Shown here: positions 1 through 11,139 of the stretch, in pieces
Layout: each line of letters opens with the position of its first letter
How positions within the stretch are numbered: position 1 is the stretch's first letter
Assembly: GCA_951804985.1 (NCBI GenBank)
Contig: OX638133.1
Span: forward strand, 29,971,963 to 30,035,962
DNA length: 64,000 nucleotides
Direction: 5' to 3'
Origin: Dryomyza anilis
Lineage: Eukaryota; Arthropoda; Insecta; Diptera; Dryomyzidae
The notes under the pieces: model-generated
Databases searched by the model: none
Seen by the model: only the letters and a program-made list of their open reading frames with translations
Told to the model about the DNA's origin: nothing
Made by a program: the position numbers and the translations under genes

Positions 1-2400
1 GTTTCTGAGTGTATCTGAGTGTCTGTGTGACAGTCTGTTTCAGCCTCAAGCCGTTTGATCAGACAAATTTAATAAAGCTCATTTCGACACTGTCATTGAG
101 CATAAAATATACATAAAATTTAATATATAAATTATACGAGGCAAACATAAAATTGAATTTATTAAAATTCTATATTTAGAGTTTCAAGCGCTTTTTAAGG
201 ATGTAAATAAAAAAAGAATTTAGTTGTTATAATTACGGTTTTAAATATCGTTATTGGTTTAATAATGAACAAAATATTTTACTTATTAACTTATTGAATT
301 TAACTTCTGAGATTTATGCACCAGGATTATTTTTATAGTTTTTAATCGATATATTTTATTATCTTGGAAATACAAGCTGTCAAAGTAACAAAATGTTGCA
401 TGACAAATCTTTAAAAAATCTATAAAATCCACCAATTAATAAAAACATTAATTTCAAAAATAATTTTATTTTTAAAACTACGTTTTTTGGCTGAAAATAT
501 TATAAACTTAATAAATGTTTATGTAAAAGTTATGAAAAACAAAATGTAAAAAAATGTACCACAACTTAAATTCGATTCACTTTCCAATTAAATTCTCTTA
601 GTAATTTCCTGTTCAGCAATATAAAAATCATTTAAATCAATGCAGTAGTTCGGGATATATGACGATTTATACCATTTTATTGGTAGGTCTACCTGTCGTA
701 TGAGTGACATTGAAAACTAAAATGTACGCTTAATTCAAGTTAACTGTCTTTATAAGATAGCTATAGTCATAGAACTTGGCCATGTGATGTACCTTGTGGT
801 TGTTTTACTTTTGGCCAAATGTGGACGGAATTATAACAAGGGGCGTGGCACCTTCCATATAACTAAAACTTTGAAAATGCTATAACTCCTGAACTACTAA
901 ATGAAAAGTGGTAAAAATCGAAACAAATGATCATATTCAAAATTGTAATCATTACGTAGAATGTTAGTGGGATTGGGAAAAGGGGCGTGGCGCCTCCCAT
1001 TGAAAATACTATTACTCATGACATACGAAGAGCAGAGTGGTAAAAATCGTATTAAAAATTATAATCGTTAAGGCGATATTGGTCAAATGGACGTGGCACC
1101 TCCCGTATAATCTATCCATATCTATATCCATTATTGGCATTTTCAAAATTTTGTATAATTTGATTTTGATTGCGTAAAAATTGGTAAAGAATCAAAAATC
1201 ATTTGATTTTCAAAATTTTTTATGTTTTTAAAATTTTTAATTAAAATGCAAAATATTTAAAATGTAGGTACTCGTTTAAATACCTTGTATAATGTATAAA
1301 TTATAAATACACAAAAGTTGAAATTTCCAATTTTATTAACAGTATATAAAAGAAACTGTAAAAGACACAATTTTAAAATTTTAAAAACTATATTGTCTTC
1401 GGGATTTCCTGTTTAAAAATTAAAAATTCTACGAATTCGGTGCAGTAGATCAAAAAATATGATATTTTATACCATTATTTTGGTTAGGTTTACGTGTCGT
1501 ATGAGTTACATGAAAATAAATTTTTTATCTTTAAAATTCCAAAATTATGAAATAATATTTCCTAAAACCTTTAACAAGACTCAATGTTTATAACTATTTT
1601 ATTTACTATCAACTGTTTTTAAATTTAATTTTTTTATTAAATTAAAAATGGCAACTGATAATTTTTAAATTTTGTCAAATATACAACATAAAAACACATT
1701 TATCTCAGTGCTTATCAAATGTTTGTCATTTCATCAATTTAAACTATTTAAAATTACATATTTCAATAACATCTATAAATATTAATTAGCAGCCATCATT
1801 TATTAAAATCAAAAATTAATTTGCCAAATTTTGTTTGAAGCTTTAATTGATTTTATTGCTGCCTCTTTGTGAAATAAATTGCGAGCACTTTCAAAATATG
1901 TGTGTGTGTGAGTCACCCATAATATTTTGTGAATTTATTTAATAACAATTTCAGTCTTTGTGGGTCTATTAAGAGACAATTTAATTTGTGCCTGCAACGC
2001 ATTAAAAATGAAATAATAGAAATCATATAAACTAAGAACTTAGCATGGCACAGTGGCCAAAGCACAAATAGTAATTTTTAACTATTTTAAAAATTAAATT
2101 TTGACTCATTTAATTCTTTTTGATTTTTATACAATTGAAAAAATATTACCACTGTCCTTTGCCATATTATGCGTTATATTTTATTGTGTGAACTATAATA
2201 TATTAAAAAAAAAATCAAGAACCGAATTGTCTTAATGATTCTCTGTTCAACATTAATAAAACCATTCAAATCGATGCTGTGATTCGGAAAATATAACGTT
2301 TTATACCATTTTGTTGTGTGGCCTACATGTCGTATGAGTTACATTAAAAACTGGAAGTTTCTGGAAACTTCTAGACAAATTTAGAATATTTATTACGACT
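1..2400. repeat. Three diverged ~0.8-kb tandem repeats
   Basis: A block of about 75 bp, reading roughly 'gcagtag...ttataccatttt...tgtcgtatgagt', recurs near 642-717, 1438-1510 and 2271-2345, so the spacing is about 796 and 833 bp. Each copy is preceded by a similar 'tttcctgttcaa' stretch. The first unit also holds three copies of a 'gcgtggcacctccc' motif (about 843, 985 and 1090) that is shared with the Helitron-like elements further right. I see no coding potential. It may be local satellite DNA or tandem copies of a Helitron interior; the seen facts are only the repeated blocks and their spacing. Confidence 0.6.
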
Positions 2401-2435
2401 TTAATAATTTTTATTAATTTATATTATTACGGCAG

Positions 2436-2575
2436 TACAAACATAGGCGGTGGACTTGTATTCTAATGGTCTCGGGTTCGAAACATGTCGCTCGTGATAT
2501 TAACCACAAAACGTAGGAAATAGTTTCTCTGAGTGCTGATTAGAGAAGCAAAACGTATTTAAAAATAAATAAAAT
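2436..2575 (+). mobile_element. tRNA-derived SINE fragment, family 2
   Basis: The stretch contains a B-box-like sequence (ggtctcgggttcgaaac) followed by a body ending 'gatattaaccacaaaac' and 'tctgagtgctg'. The same order is found, reverse-complemented, in the copy at 61005-61197, which is better preserved. The A-box half here is degraded. It is a fragment of a tRNA-derived SINE rather than a tRNA gene, since no cloverleaf can be completed. Confidence 0.55.
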
Positions 2576-2699
2576 TTGAAAAAACCCAAATTTGTGTATT
2601 GTTCAAAAGTTTTTAATTTTTAGAACCAATTTTGTCATTTAGTTATACTTTATTTTGTATACCCTTGCAAATCTGTACCACTGTCCTCTGCCATATTAA

Positions 2700-3590
2700 T
2701 TGCATTAGCTGCTAAAATAATGGCCTCGACTGTTTATTAATAGCTGGAATATAAGAATTCAAGAACATTAACATCGACACCAACCTAGGACATGCCTCTC
2801 ATCATGCGCATCTTCATTTCTTATAGCTATATTTAACGGTTTCTTGAGAGTTTTTATTAATAAAGCATAGCATTTAATTAATAACCAAACTTTAGTGTTT
2901 TCTATGCGTGCAGACGTTTTCCCTAGCGTTTATGACATTAGCAGTAATACTAATTAGCTCTAAAATATTTCTAAAATGGTATTGAATTCGCAAAAATATA
3001 TTTCTTAACAAGTATAACAATCATTATTTATTGGAATCTTAGATTATATTGTTTTTTTGTAAAATATAAAATTCTATATATACGAATCATGTATTTGAGT
3101 TCGAGCAATGTGGGCATTTTGTAGATTCAGAAATGAATTTTGTTGATATACGTGCTAAAATATTGCATAATACTAAAAAAAAAAATCCCAATTGAACTAA
3201 GATTCTGATTTAAGTAGAATATTATAAAATAATATTAAATGTTTTTATTTCGTACATATATTTATTTGTATCTCTTGTATATTTTTGAGTAGACAAATTG
3301 ATTCTTTTGAAGGTTTTCAAGTAACCAACTGCATTATTGGGTTCATTTTCTAAAAATGTTAATTTTTAATTTTTCCAGAACCATTGTCCCCTAATGTATT
3401 TGGGTCATTGTAAAATCTTAAAGTGAATTTTTCCAATAAAAGACCAGGAGTCAGTTGACTACAGTTGATACAAATTTATAATGTAGCGGTTAGAAATTAG
3501 GATGTACTCATGATTAGTAAATCCTAAAATAATCAGTTTCTCAAAATAACAAAAAAGAAGTAATCATCGATGTCAATAATTCAGAGGTTC
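2700..3590. other. AT-rich non-coding stretch
   Basis: No open frame, RNA gene or clear repeat recognised here; ordinary AT-rich fly intergenic sequence. Confidence 0.5.
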
Positions 3591-3596
3591 ATTCTA

Positions 3597-4322
3597 TCTA
3601 TATATATAAAACTCTTGGTCAGTCTTTTAGACAGACAGACTGTCTGTCTGTCTGTTTGTTCCAGCATCACGTCTAAACCGCTGAACCGATTTAACTCAAA
3701 TTTTGCACCAGGATACTATGGAGTTCGGAGGGTGTCATAGGATATATATGATTGGACAAAGGGACATGGCACCTCCCATACAACCTAAACTTTCAAAACG
3801 ACATATCTCGGCACATACACAAGCTAAGAAGATGAAACAAAAAACTGAAATACAAAAAAAAAATACAACAGCAAAAACACAAAAACAAAAGCAAAAATCA
3901 AATACAAAAACAAAAACAAAAGTAAAAACACAAAACTTAAGCTATAACTCAAAAACAACAGAAAAATAAAAAAGGATAGAAAAAAAAAGAAAATCAACCA
4001 CTAAAATTCACCACACTAAAACTCATCACCTTAAAATTTACCAGACTAATATTCACCACACTAAAATTCACCACACAAAAACTCACCACACTAAATTTCA
4101 CCACACTAAAATTCACCACACTAAAACTCACCACACTAAAATTCACCACATGACCCACTTAAACTGACCATACTAAAACTCACCACACTAAATTTCACCA
4201 CACTAAAACTCACCACACTAAAATTCACCACACTAAAACTCACCACACTTAAATTCACCACACTAAAATTCACCACACTAAAACTCACCACACTAAAATT
4301 CACCACATGACTCACGTAACTC
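3597..4322 (+). mobile_element. Non-autonomous Helitron-like element, copy A (5' part)
   Basis: The left end starts TC directly after an A ('A|TCTATATATATAAAACTC'), as expected for a Helitron inserted between A and T. It is followed by a CTGTCTGTCTG run, 'ctgaaccgatttaac', a conserved 'catggcacctccc' block, a short CAAAA-rich tract (about 3836-3970) and then the 15-bp minisatellite. The same order occurs in copy C at 11932. No Rep/helicase reading frame is present, so it is non-autonomous, and I find no matching 3' end here. The Helitron assignment rests on this terminus together with the hairpin-CTAG ends of copies B and D. Confidence 0.6.
3995..4310 (+). repeat. 15-bp minisatellite (tcaccacactaaaat/c), array A
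   Basis: About 20 near-identical 15-bp units alternate between 'actcaccacactaaa' and 'attcaccacactaaa'. It lies inside Helitron-like copy A. Because 15 is a multiple of 3, the array stays open in several frames and yields spurious V-x-F-S-V repeat proteins on the complementary strand. Confidence 0.85.
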
Positions 4323-4936
4323 ATAAAACTAAAAAATATAAAGAAAATGTCTAACTTGCACCCAGTTTAAGAAAAAGGATGTACAAGATATGCATATTAA
4401 TGACATCACATTCCTTGATTATGTGACAACAGTAATACCAATTTTTACTTTTGCTTTAGACAATTAAATTACTTTTCCCATAATATATCACATCTTCGAA
4501 CCCCATGTTTTCTTCCTTTTCTAAAATGTATTTAAAATTGAAATGTACAAAAATAAAAATACAAATTTTGTCTGTGTCATTAATTTTCTGAAAATTTCGT
4601 TATCGAACACCCAATTTTTTCAAATTTATAATGATATACCAGTTAATTCCGAGTTCCTTCTATTCAACTAGAGTGATTTTAAACCTGTAAGCTATATTGC
4701 AGAAATATATAAACATTGGCGGATCCTGTGATTTGGTTAAAAAAAAACGAGAAATCGAGAAATAATTTTTAACATTTATTAAAATTAAAATCATTATCAT
4801 ATTATTTCACATAACATATTTTCTGATAATATTTCCGATAATTATCAGATTTCAGATAATTATCAGATCAGATTTTTTCTTTTCTTTCTACCATCAAATC
4901 ACAAGACTAATCATCTCTACTCTACAACTCTAATTA

Positions 4937-5162
4937 AAGGGTTTTTCAACAGGGACGTTACAAAAGTAGAGCGACAGGGACAGCAAACGACGCCATATTT
5001 CTTGCCGCTCTCTTGACTTTTCTCTTCAGTAAAGTTTGCCATTTCAGGATGAACAGATATACGAGCCAACAACGAGGCGAAATTATTAAAATTTACTACC
5101 GAAATTCGCTCTTTTGATCCTTGAAAAAAACTTTTGTAGCGCTCTTATTGAAAAACTCTTTA
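4937..5162. mobile_element. Internally deleted mariner derivative (MITE M1)
   Basis: It begins AAGGGTTTTTCAACAGGGACG after a TA and continues through the roughly 110-bp terminal region shared with other copies. After 'gccatttca' comes a stretch that reads MNRYTSQQRGEIIKIYY from about 5049, matching the N-terminus of mariner transposases, and then the second terminal motif (cttttgtagcgctcttattg). So the element kept its ends and about 20 codons of the transposase, and lost the rest. Confidence 0.65.
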
Positions 5163-5428
5163 TTTCTTACCAAAATAAAATCACTGTGATTTGTATGAAA
5201 TTATTGGGTATGAAGTGGTCTTTCATCATAAATTTTTTAAAATCATCATAAATTAGGCATTGAGAAAATCAATGACAGAGTCAAAATTTGTATAATAATT
5301 TTTTAAAATTTCAATTTAACGTAATTTTAAAAAAAGGAAAAAATCATAGGGTTCCAAGATGTGATATACCTTTGAAAAGGTAATTTAATTGTCTAAAGTA
5401 CGAGTTAAAAAAGGATATTATAAGAGAC

Positions 5429-6207
5429 TAGCTGGACCCAGTCGCTGAACCTAATTTTCGACGGTTTTTAAGCATAGATCAGTCGATACTGCTGCAATTT
5501 CACGTTCGATATTCGTACGAAGTTCATCAATCGTCGCTGGCTTGTTGGCATAGACCATAGACTTGACGTAGCCCCACAGGAAATAGTCTAACGGCGTCAA
5601 ATCGCACGACCGAGGCGGCCAATCGACTGGACCATTTCGTGAGATAACACGTTCTCCAAACTTGGTTTCCAATAAATTGATTGTGGCATTCGCTGTGTGG
5701 CTTGTGGCGCCGTCCTGTTGGAACCACATGTCCTCCAAGTCCATATCATTCAATTGGGGCCAAAAATATTCGGTTATCATTGAACGGTAGCGATTCCCAT
5801 GCACAGTAACGTGCCGGTCTTGATTATCACGCAAGAAGTACGGCCCAATGACGCCGCCGGCTCATAAACCGCACCAAACCGTAATTTTTTCGAGATGCAA
5901 TGATGACTCATGGAGTACGTGTGGATTTCTGTCTGACCAATAACGCATATTTTGTTTATTGACGAAGTCATTCAGCCAGTACTGAGTCTCAACGCTGAAA
6001 ATGATTTTTCGATGAAAATCCGAATCATTTTCAAGTTGTTGCTCAGCGCAATTCACGAACATACGACGATTCTGATGGTCAAGCGGCTTCAGAGGCATGA
6101 AATGACAAACCTTACTGAAGAGAAATGTCAGAAGAGCGGCAAGAAATATGGCGTCGTTTGCTGTCCCTGTCGTTCTACTTTTGTAGCGTCCCTGTTGAAA
6201 AACCCTT
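5429..6207 (-). pseudogene. Mariner (DD41D-type) transposase remnant
   Basis: On the minus strand, the terminal repeat (6207 down to about 6098) runs straight into the middle of a mariner transposase. The catalytic core is recognisable: FSVETQYWLNDFVNKQN, TVWCGL, RHVTVHGNRYRSMI, WFQQDGATSH, NGPVDWPPRSCDLTPLDYF. The second and third acidic positions (QDGA and LDYF) are 41 residues apart, the DD41D spacing of the rosa-like mariners. It is dead: the N-terminal DNA-binding half is missing, the first catalytic Asp (normally FSDE) is Val, a TGA interrupts WCGL/AGG near 5862, a TAG follows VEN near 5451, and the C-terminus and far terminal repeat are absent. Truncation occurs at 'ctagctggaccc', a match to Helitron 3' ends. 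Confidence 0.85.
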
Positions 6208-6343
6208 TATAATTATCCCCTATATTATCATGATTGGTTAATAATGTAAATGGTCTGGTTATGATATGGAAAACATTCAATAATCATGTCTCTAAAACAA
6301 TTTTTACTAGAGTATTAACTATTAAAAAAAAAATCCAAATGTG

Positions 6344-6530
6344 TATTACAAAATTATTTGCTTCATTGACGTATTCATATTAGCAAACGGAATTGCTGAA
6401 TTAACGAAGAATAACAAATGTTCTCATTAAATTTGTGAATTTCATTGCTGCATTGATTAATGAATGCAATTAATATCGGTTGCTATATTTACGTCAATTA
6501 TTTTTTTCCATGTAGGATTTAATGCTTTAT
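6344..6530. mobile_element. Half copy of MITE G (ttacgtcaa...)
   Basis: The sequence matches the right half of the element at 14409-15134, including 'aacggaattgctgaatta' and 'atcggttgctatatttacg'. It preserves the empty site (attgacgTAttcatatt) that is occupied by a mariner derivative in the 14.6-kb copy. Confidence 0.6.
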
Positions 6531-6744
6531 AATGCTGTATATATCTAAATAATTTGAAAGTCATGCCAACTACTTACTCTAATTATTATGTTTCCGTCTA
6601 AATCTATTACGCCCAATAACCAAAAATAAAGACCAAAACCTTTATGTCATTTTTTTTCCACAAAGACTGACAGTTAATCAATTTAAGCTTAATATCTACA
6701 TTGTTTGTAACAGTTTCATGATAAAAATGGTGCCAATTTTAGGC

Positions 6745-7130
6745 TTTAACCACGTGTCACAATGACGTTGCTATTCTTAGAAAGTTCGACGTGTTGTTTT
6801 GTTGAATTTTTTTCATAGTGACAAAGCATGATGACGACACTTTTGTTGCTGCCACTACCACCATCGATGACGATGATGATGATGATGATGACGACGAGGT
6901 TAATCTGAAGCAACAAATTGCCCATTTCACGGTAATCGATTGCTTCCGGTTTATTTAACACGGCCCGCGCTGGGCCACATGCAAGGGCACAATGAACTTC
7001 TTGTGGTTCGAACGTCTTTTGCATGGAAATGAACTTGTTGAATGACTGAAGTAGCAAAAACTTTGGAGCAGGAGTAAATGAAGTAACTGAACTTTAAAAC
7101 ACGAAGGCTCAAGTGGGTGACAGCAAAGTT
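6745..7130. other. GC-richer unique stretch with a GAT run
   Basis: Base composition is clearly less AT-rich than the surroundings, and there is a GAT/GAC trinucleotide run near 6863-6897. A 103-codon open frame exists on the minus strand (6746-7057), but it holds no motif I recognise and contains an isoleucine run made by the trinucleotide repeat. It could be conserved regulatory DNA; I see no evidence of a gene. Confidence 0.35.
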
Positions 7131-8136
7131 GGCAGTCTTTTCAATATTGTTGCGAATTTTGTGGGACTTTTATTGTGTTTAAACGCGATAGACTGACTCA
7201 AAAGCAAATACATCTTTTTTTTTAAGGAATTAAATTTTTTAATGCTATTTTATTAAGTGTTGTTTTAGAAATTCTTTAAGATTTTAAAATCCATTGAAAT
7301 TTTAACTAATTGCACACGCAACAAGAAATCAGTGAAATCAACAACTTGTTACAAACAACTAGAACAATGTGCTTCACAACAACCTCACTTTCTAACATTT
7401 TACTTTGTCGGGTTTGAAATGTCAGTGCGCCTAATTGTATGCTGCAACTTTTAAATGTATTCCGGTTACGTTGCCACCTTCTTAAGACTGTTGTACAACT
7501 TGGTGTACTTGTCATTGTCTTTGTTGTTTTTGTAGTTTTTGTTATACTTAACCTTTACCAAACAATGCAGCTGTGTGCTATACGCAGAAAAAGTAGAAAA
7601 AGCAGAAGAATGCCACATCAGCTGAAGAACATTCTTTAACATCTATAATGAGCATCATCTAGAATGTCGTCTATTTAGTTGTGCAACACACGTAGAGCGC
7701 ACCCTGGTGACAAGAAGTGACATTATTAATTAAGGGCAGATTCGTTTTTAGTAAGAACTCTGAGAGGAAACTATTTAGGTGTTACGCAAAGCTATTAGAA
7801 ATGAGGCCCAACTTGAAACTTTGAAGAACCACTAAACCAAACCTTAATATATACCTTACATTTCTAGGACACGTGAGAAATTTGTCAGTAGGGTAATTTA
7901 GCAAAATTTAGACAGCAGTGAAGTTAATAAGAATTAAGAATATTTGAAGTCACCAGAATTCATAATTTTTTGTTATTTCGACAATGTTTCCTTTAATTTC
8001 ATTATTCAGTGTACCGAATCTAGATTTTTTTTATCACAGTAACGCAAGTCGATATGTTTTAGTATAAAGTAAATGAAAAGCTTATACGTTAGCTGTAAGA
8101 GTAAAAGTCGCCCATATATTATAGTGTTATATGTGA

Positions 8137-8706
8137 CTAGCTGGACCCGTACACGACTCGTGCAAAGAATTTGTGAATGCGAGGTTATGGAGCAATTTTA
8201 TTAATATAAATAACATTTTTATTATTTATATCAGGGACCCGTGGACGTATTTTTTATTGGTTTTATAAATGTAGTAAACCAAACTAATTCTCCGCTAAAA
8301 CAACTTTTCTCAATTCTTTCTCAGACTATGCTTCCCCGTAGAATTCTTCCCAGTAGAATTCTTTCCCATAGAATTTTTCCCAGTAGAAGTTTAAGTGTGG
8401 TTAGTTTTAGTGTGGTGAGTTAGTGTGGTGAGTTTTAGTGTGGTGAATTTGAGTGTGGTGAAATGGAGTGTGGTGAGTTTTAGTGTGGTGAATTTTAGTG
8501 TGGTGAATTTTTTGTGGTGAGTTTTAGTGTGGTGCGTTTTAGTGTAGTGAATTTTAGTGTGGTGAGTTTCAATGTGGTGAGTTTTAGTGTGGTGAGATTT
8601 AGTGTGGTGAATTTGAGTGTGGTGAATTTTAGTGTGGTGAGTTTTAGTGTGGTGAATTTTAGTGTGATGACTTTTAGTGTGATGAGTTTCAGTGTGGTGA
8701 ATTTTA
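8137..8706 (-). mobile_element. Non-autonomous Helitron-like element, copy B (3' part)
   Basis: Read on the minus strand, the element ends ...CGAGTCGTG TACGGGTCCAGCTAG followed by T. This is a Helitron-type 3' terminus: CTAG (CTRR), a T flank, and a short hairpin (CGTGCA/TGCACG in the consensus) about 9-10 nt inside. Inward lie a 15-bp 'gaattcttccc' repeat (8328-8392) and the 'gtgtggtgagtttta' array. The array runs directly into a Tc1 transposase remnant at about 8706, so the 5' terminus is not seen. Confidence 0.6.
8393..8706 (-). repeat. 15-bp minisatellite, array B
   Basis: About 20 units of 'ttttagtgtggtgag/a', the reverse complement of array A. The array is fused at its right edge to codons of a Tc1-type transposase (ERYWEILK, then FTTLKLITLK encoded by the array). 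Confidence 0.85.
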
Positions 8707-9554
8707 GTATCTCCCAGTATCTCTCAATCGGCCTGAGTTCTGGACAGTTTGGTGGATTGGCTTCTCTAGGCACCAAAATCACTGCATTTTGTTGGATCCA
8801 CTCTAAGGCCGTTTTGCTGTAGTGACATGAAGCGAGGTCAGGCCAATAAAAATGTGGACACTTCATGTTGGCGTAAAAATGGAAGCAATCTCTTTTGCAA
8901 GCATTCCTTCACATATATTTCGCTATTAATTGTACCCGATGTCACGAATGAGCTGCTCCTTTTTCCACAACTGCAAATTGCCTGCCAAACAAGGAATTTC
9001 TTTGGGAATTTTGTCATTTTTTTCATTTGAATTTTTCAGTGACATTTCCTCGAGAATCGGCTGTATAAAATTCCTGCCCAGGTAGCTGAGAAAAGTCCGC
9101 TAAAACAAAAGTTTCGTTGTCCATTATGCAGCAATCGAATTTTTTAAAAATATCTTGGTTCAGCTTTTTAGCTCGTTGTTTTGCGATTTCATTCTTGACG
9201 GCATTTCTATCCAGAACTTTTTGGACCTTGTACGTCTTCAGCCCAGCTTCTTTCTTAGTCCTGCGCACGAAAGATTCTGAGCAATCCGCCTTTCTCGACA
9301 ATTTCCTTCCGGATATGCTTGGATCTTTCTTTAAAATATTCACAACCTTCTTCGACTTTTCACGATCATGTGGGCCTTTTTTTTACCAGAACCTTTCTTC
9401 CGATCAATACTCAGGTCTTCCTTAAAGCGGTTGATAACGCGAGAAATGGTCTTAGGGTTAGCCCCTACCTCCTTGGCAATTTTTTTAAAATACCAACTAG
9501 GTTGGTTTGAAAAATTTTAATTATATTTTCTCGCACTTCCACTTCGTTTGCCAT
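8707..9554 (-). pseudogene. Tc1-type (DD37E) transposase remnant
   Basis: Minus-strand coding remnant starting at an ATG at 9554 (MANEVEVRENIIKIF). The N-terminal helix-turn-helix region reads KKIAKEVGANPKTISRVINR, a second DNA-binding part reads KKDPSISGRKLSRKAD, and the catalytic part includes CIMDNETFVLADFSQLPG, FLVWQAIC, FYWPDLASCHYSKTALEW and ELRPIERYWEI. The spacing from the Asp of PDLASC to the Glu of PIERYW is 37 residues, fitting the DD37E group of Tc1/mariner elements. It is broken: a frame change in an A-run near 9378-9386, another frame change or stop near 9023, and a breakpoint right after ERYWEILK, where the Helitron minisatellite begins. The C-terminal tail and both inverted repeats are not seen. 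Confidence 0.85.
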
Positions 9555-9689
9555 TTTTGCGTTAAATAAATTTTGTATTAACTATAACTGACACAAATTA
9601 TTTTCTGCCATTTAATTCAGAGCTAGTATGATCAAATTTTTTTAATTTGAATCTTTCAATAGCACATGGGAAGATATGTAACGGACAAT

Positions 9690-10055
9690 TTTATTCGACG
9701 CAGTCCTTAATATAAATAAAAAAAAAAATGTAATTTAAAAATAGAAAAAAAAAACGAATATTGTGTAAAGAAGATATTAGCACTAAATTTATTATTTTTA
9801 CATTAAAATTAAATGTAAACAAAAATATGTTTACATGTAAATAAAATGTTTTTCACATTCAAACATATGGATGTTTGCAAGAACGCCGAAAATTATTCAT
9901 TCTGAACATAAATATGTTTGAACGAAAACAAAAATATGTTTGGCTGTTATTATAATAATGTTTGGCAATGAAATAATACTTTTGTTTGCATAAAGCTACA
10001 AAAATATATTTAATGACTGCAAATTTATGTTTGGGAGAGCGTGTCGTATAAAAGA
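9690..10055 (-). mobile_element. MITE with 'aaacatatttatgttt' body and gggctctcccaaacata end
   Basis: The right edge reads 'caaatttatgtttgggagagcg'. The body (tttacatgtaaataaaatg, tgaacataaatatgtttg) matches, in opposite orientation, the element at 39072-39725. No coding potential. Confidence 0.55.
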
Positions 10056-10263
10056 AACCCCTTTCGATTAAAGTTTGGATTGCAAAACAGAAATCAATAT
10101 AGAGTACTGTGTGAAGTACAGTTAAGAGAAAAATTTATTCAAACAAAACTTTGACTTCATTTGCACGAATTTCTAAAATAAATAAATTGATGAAATATTT
10201 TGTTTACGAATTTTTTAATAAAAAAATTTGTCAACAAAAAAAAAATATTTTGAAAAAAAAAAT

Positions 10264-10269
<6 letters not shown>

Positions 10270-10361
<92 letters not shown>
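10270..10361. repeat. (TA)n microsatellite
   Basis: About 45 uninterrupted TA dinucleotides inside a poly-A/T-rich MITE core. It is the longest pure dinucleotide run in the window. Confidence 0.98.
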
Positions 10362-10362
<1 letters not shown>

Positions 10363-10439
10363 CTTTTTATTAATAAAAAGTTCTAATTAAAAATATTATA
10401 CTATTTTATGCATGTCAAGTAAACATTATATAAATAATA

Positions 10440-11125
10440 AACCAGTTGGGAAGATTAGATCACATGGGAAATTTTTAATTTGGTGTTATTATGATAGTTA
10501 GAATTATCAAAATTATAGTCGGTCTAAGCCGACTATACATACCCTGCACATATATGTGGTTACCACTAAAAGTGGTATATAGGTCACCAGGGTATACAAA
10601 TCCTGAAAATAACTACAAACTTTCCATCGCTGAAGAATTACCATTCATTTGATACCCATATTTACAAATGGGTAGGTGTACCGAATTTCGATTTTTTTTT
10701 TTGGAACCACATGGCGTTTCGTGGGAAAACATTATTTTCATGTATTTGAGCATAATGTTAATATATATTTGACCAAAAAAGTTTACCTAAGCACGTATAC
10801 AGTAAAATTGATTTGTAGATGTAAATTTTATATGAGATATTTGAACATAAGTGGTCGGTTCTCAGGTCACAATAGACCGATCAATTTTCTTGTTCAGACA
10901 GCTTAGATATATAAGTAATCTAAATCTAAAGTTTCATTGGTCTAGGTCTTCAACTTTTTCTGTAGTCGTGATTTCAACAGACGGATATCGGTAAATCGAC
11001 TCAGGAGGTCATGCTGATCAAGAATATATATACTTTTCCATACCGGAGATGCTTCCTTCTGGGTGTTACAAACGGCGTACCAAAGTGAATATACCCTTTC
11101 ACTCTTAGTGTAGGGTATAAAAACA
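10440..11125. mobile_element. INE-1/DINE-like dispersed repeat
   Basis: It contains 'agtcggtctaagccgact', then 'taccctgcac', and ends 'catgctgatcaagaatata...cttccttctgggtgttac...ggtataaaa'. This order is reminiscent of DINE-1/INE-1-type Helitron derivatives and related dispersed repeats of Drosophila. A partial second copy (accagttgggaag... agtcggtctaagccga) lies at 35170-35294. No transposase frame is present. Confidence 0.5.
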
Positions 11126-11139
11126 AGAACTACTTGAGA

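Noticed and set aside
3995..4310. CRISPR-like array of short regular repeats
   Set aside because: Units are directly contiguous without unique spacers, and the genome is eukaryotic.
6746..7057. A 103-codon minus-strand protein
   Set aside because: No domain, isoleucine run produced by a GAT microsatellite, no neighbouring exons with matching phase.
8241..8822. Repeat proteins (FSVV or TTLK repeats) over the 15-bp arrays
   Set aside because: A 15-bp unit is open in several frames by arithmetic; part of one frame is the Tc1 remnant. No start context or conservation.
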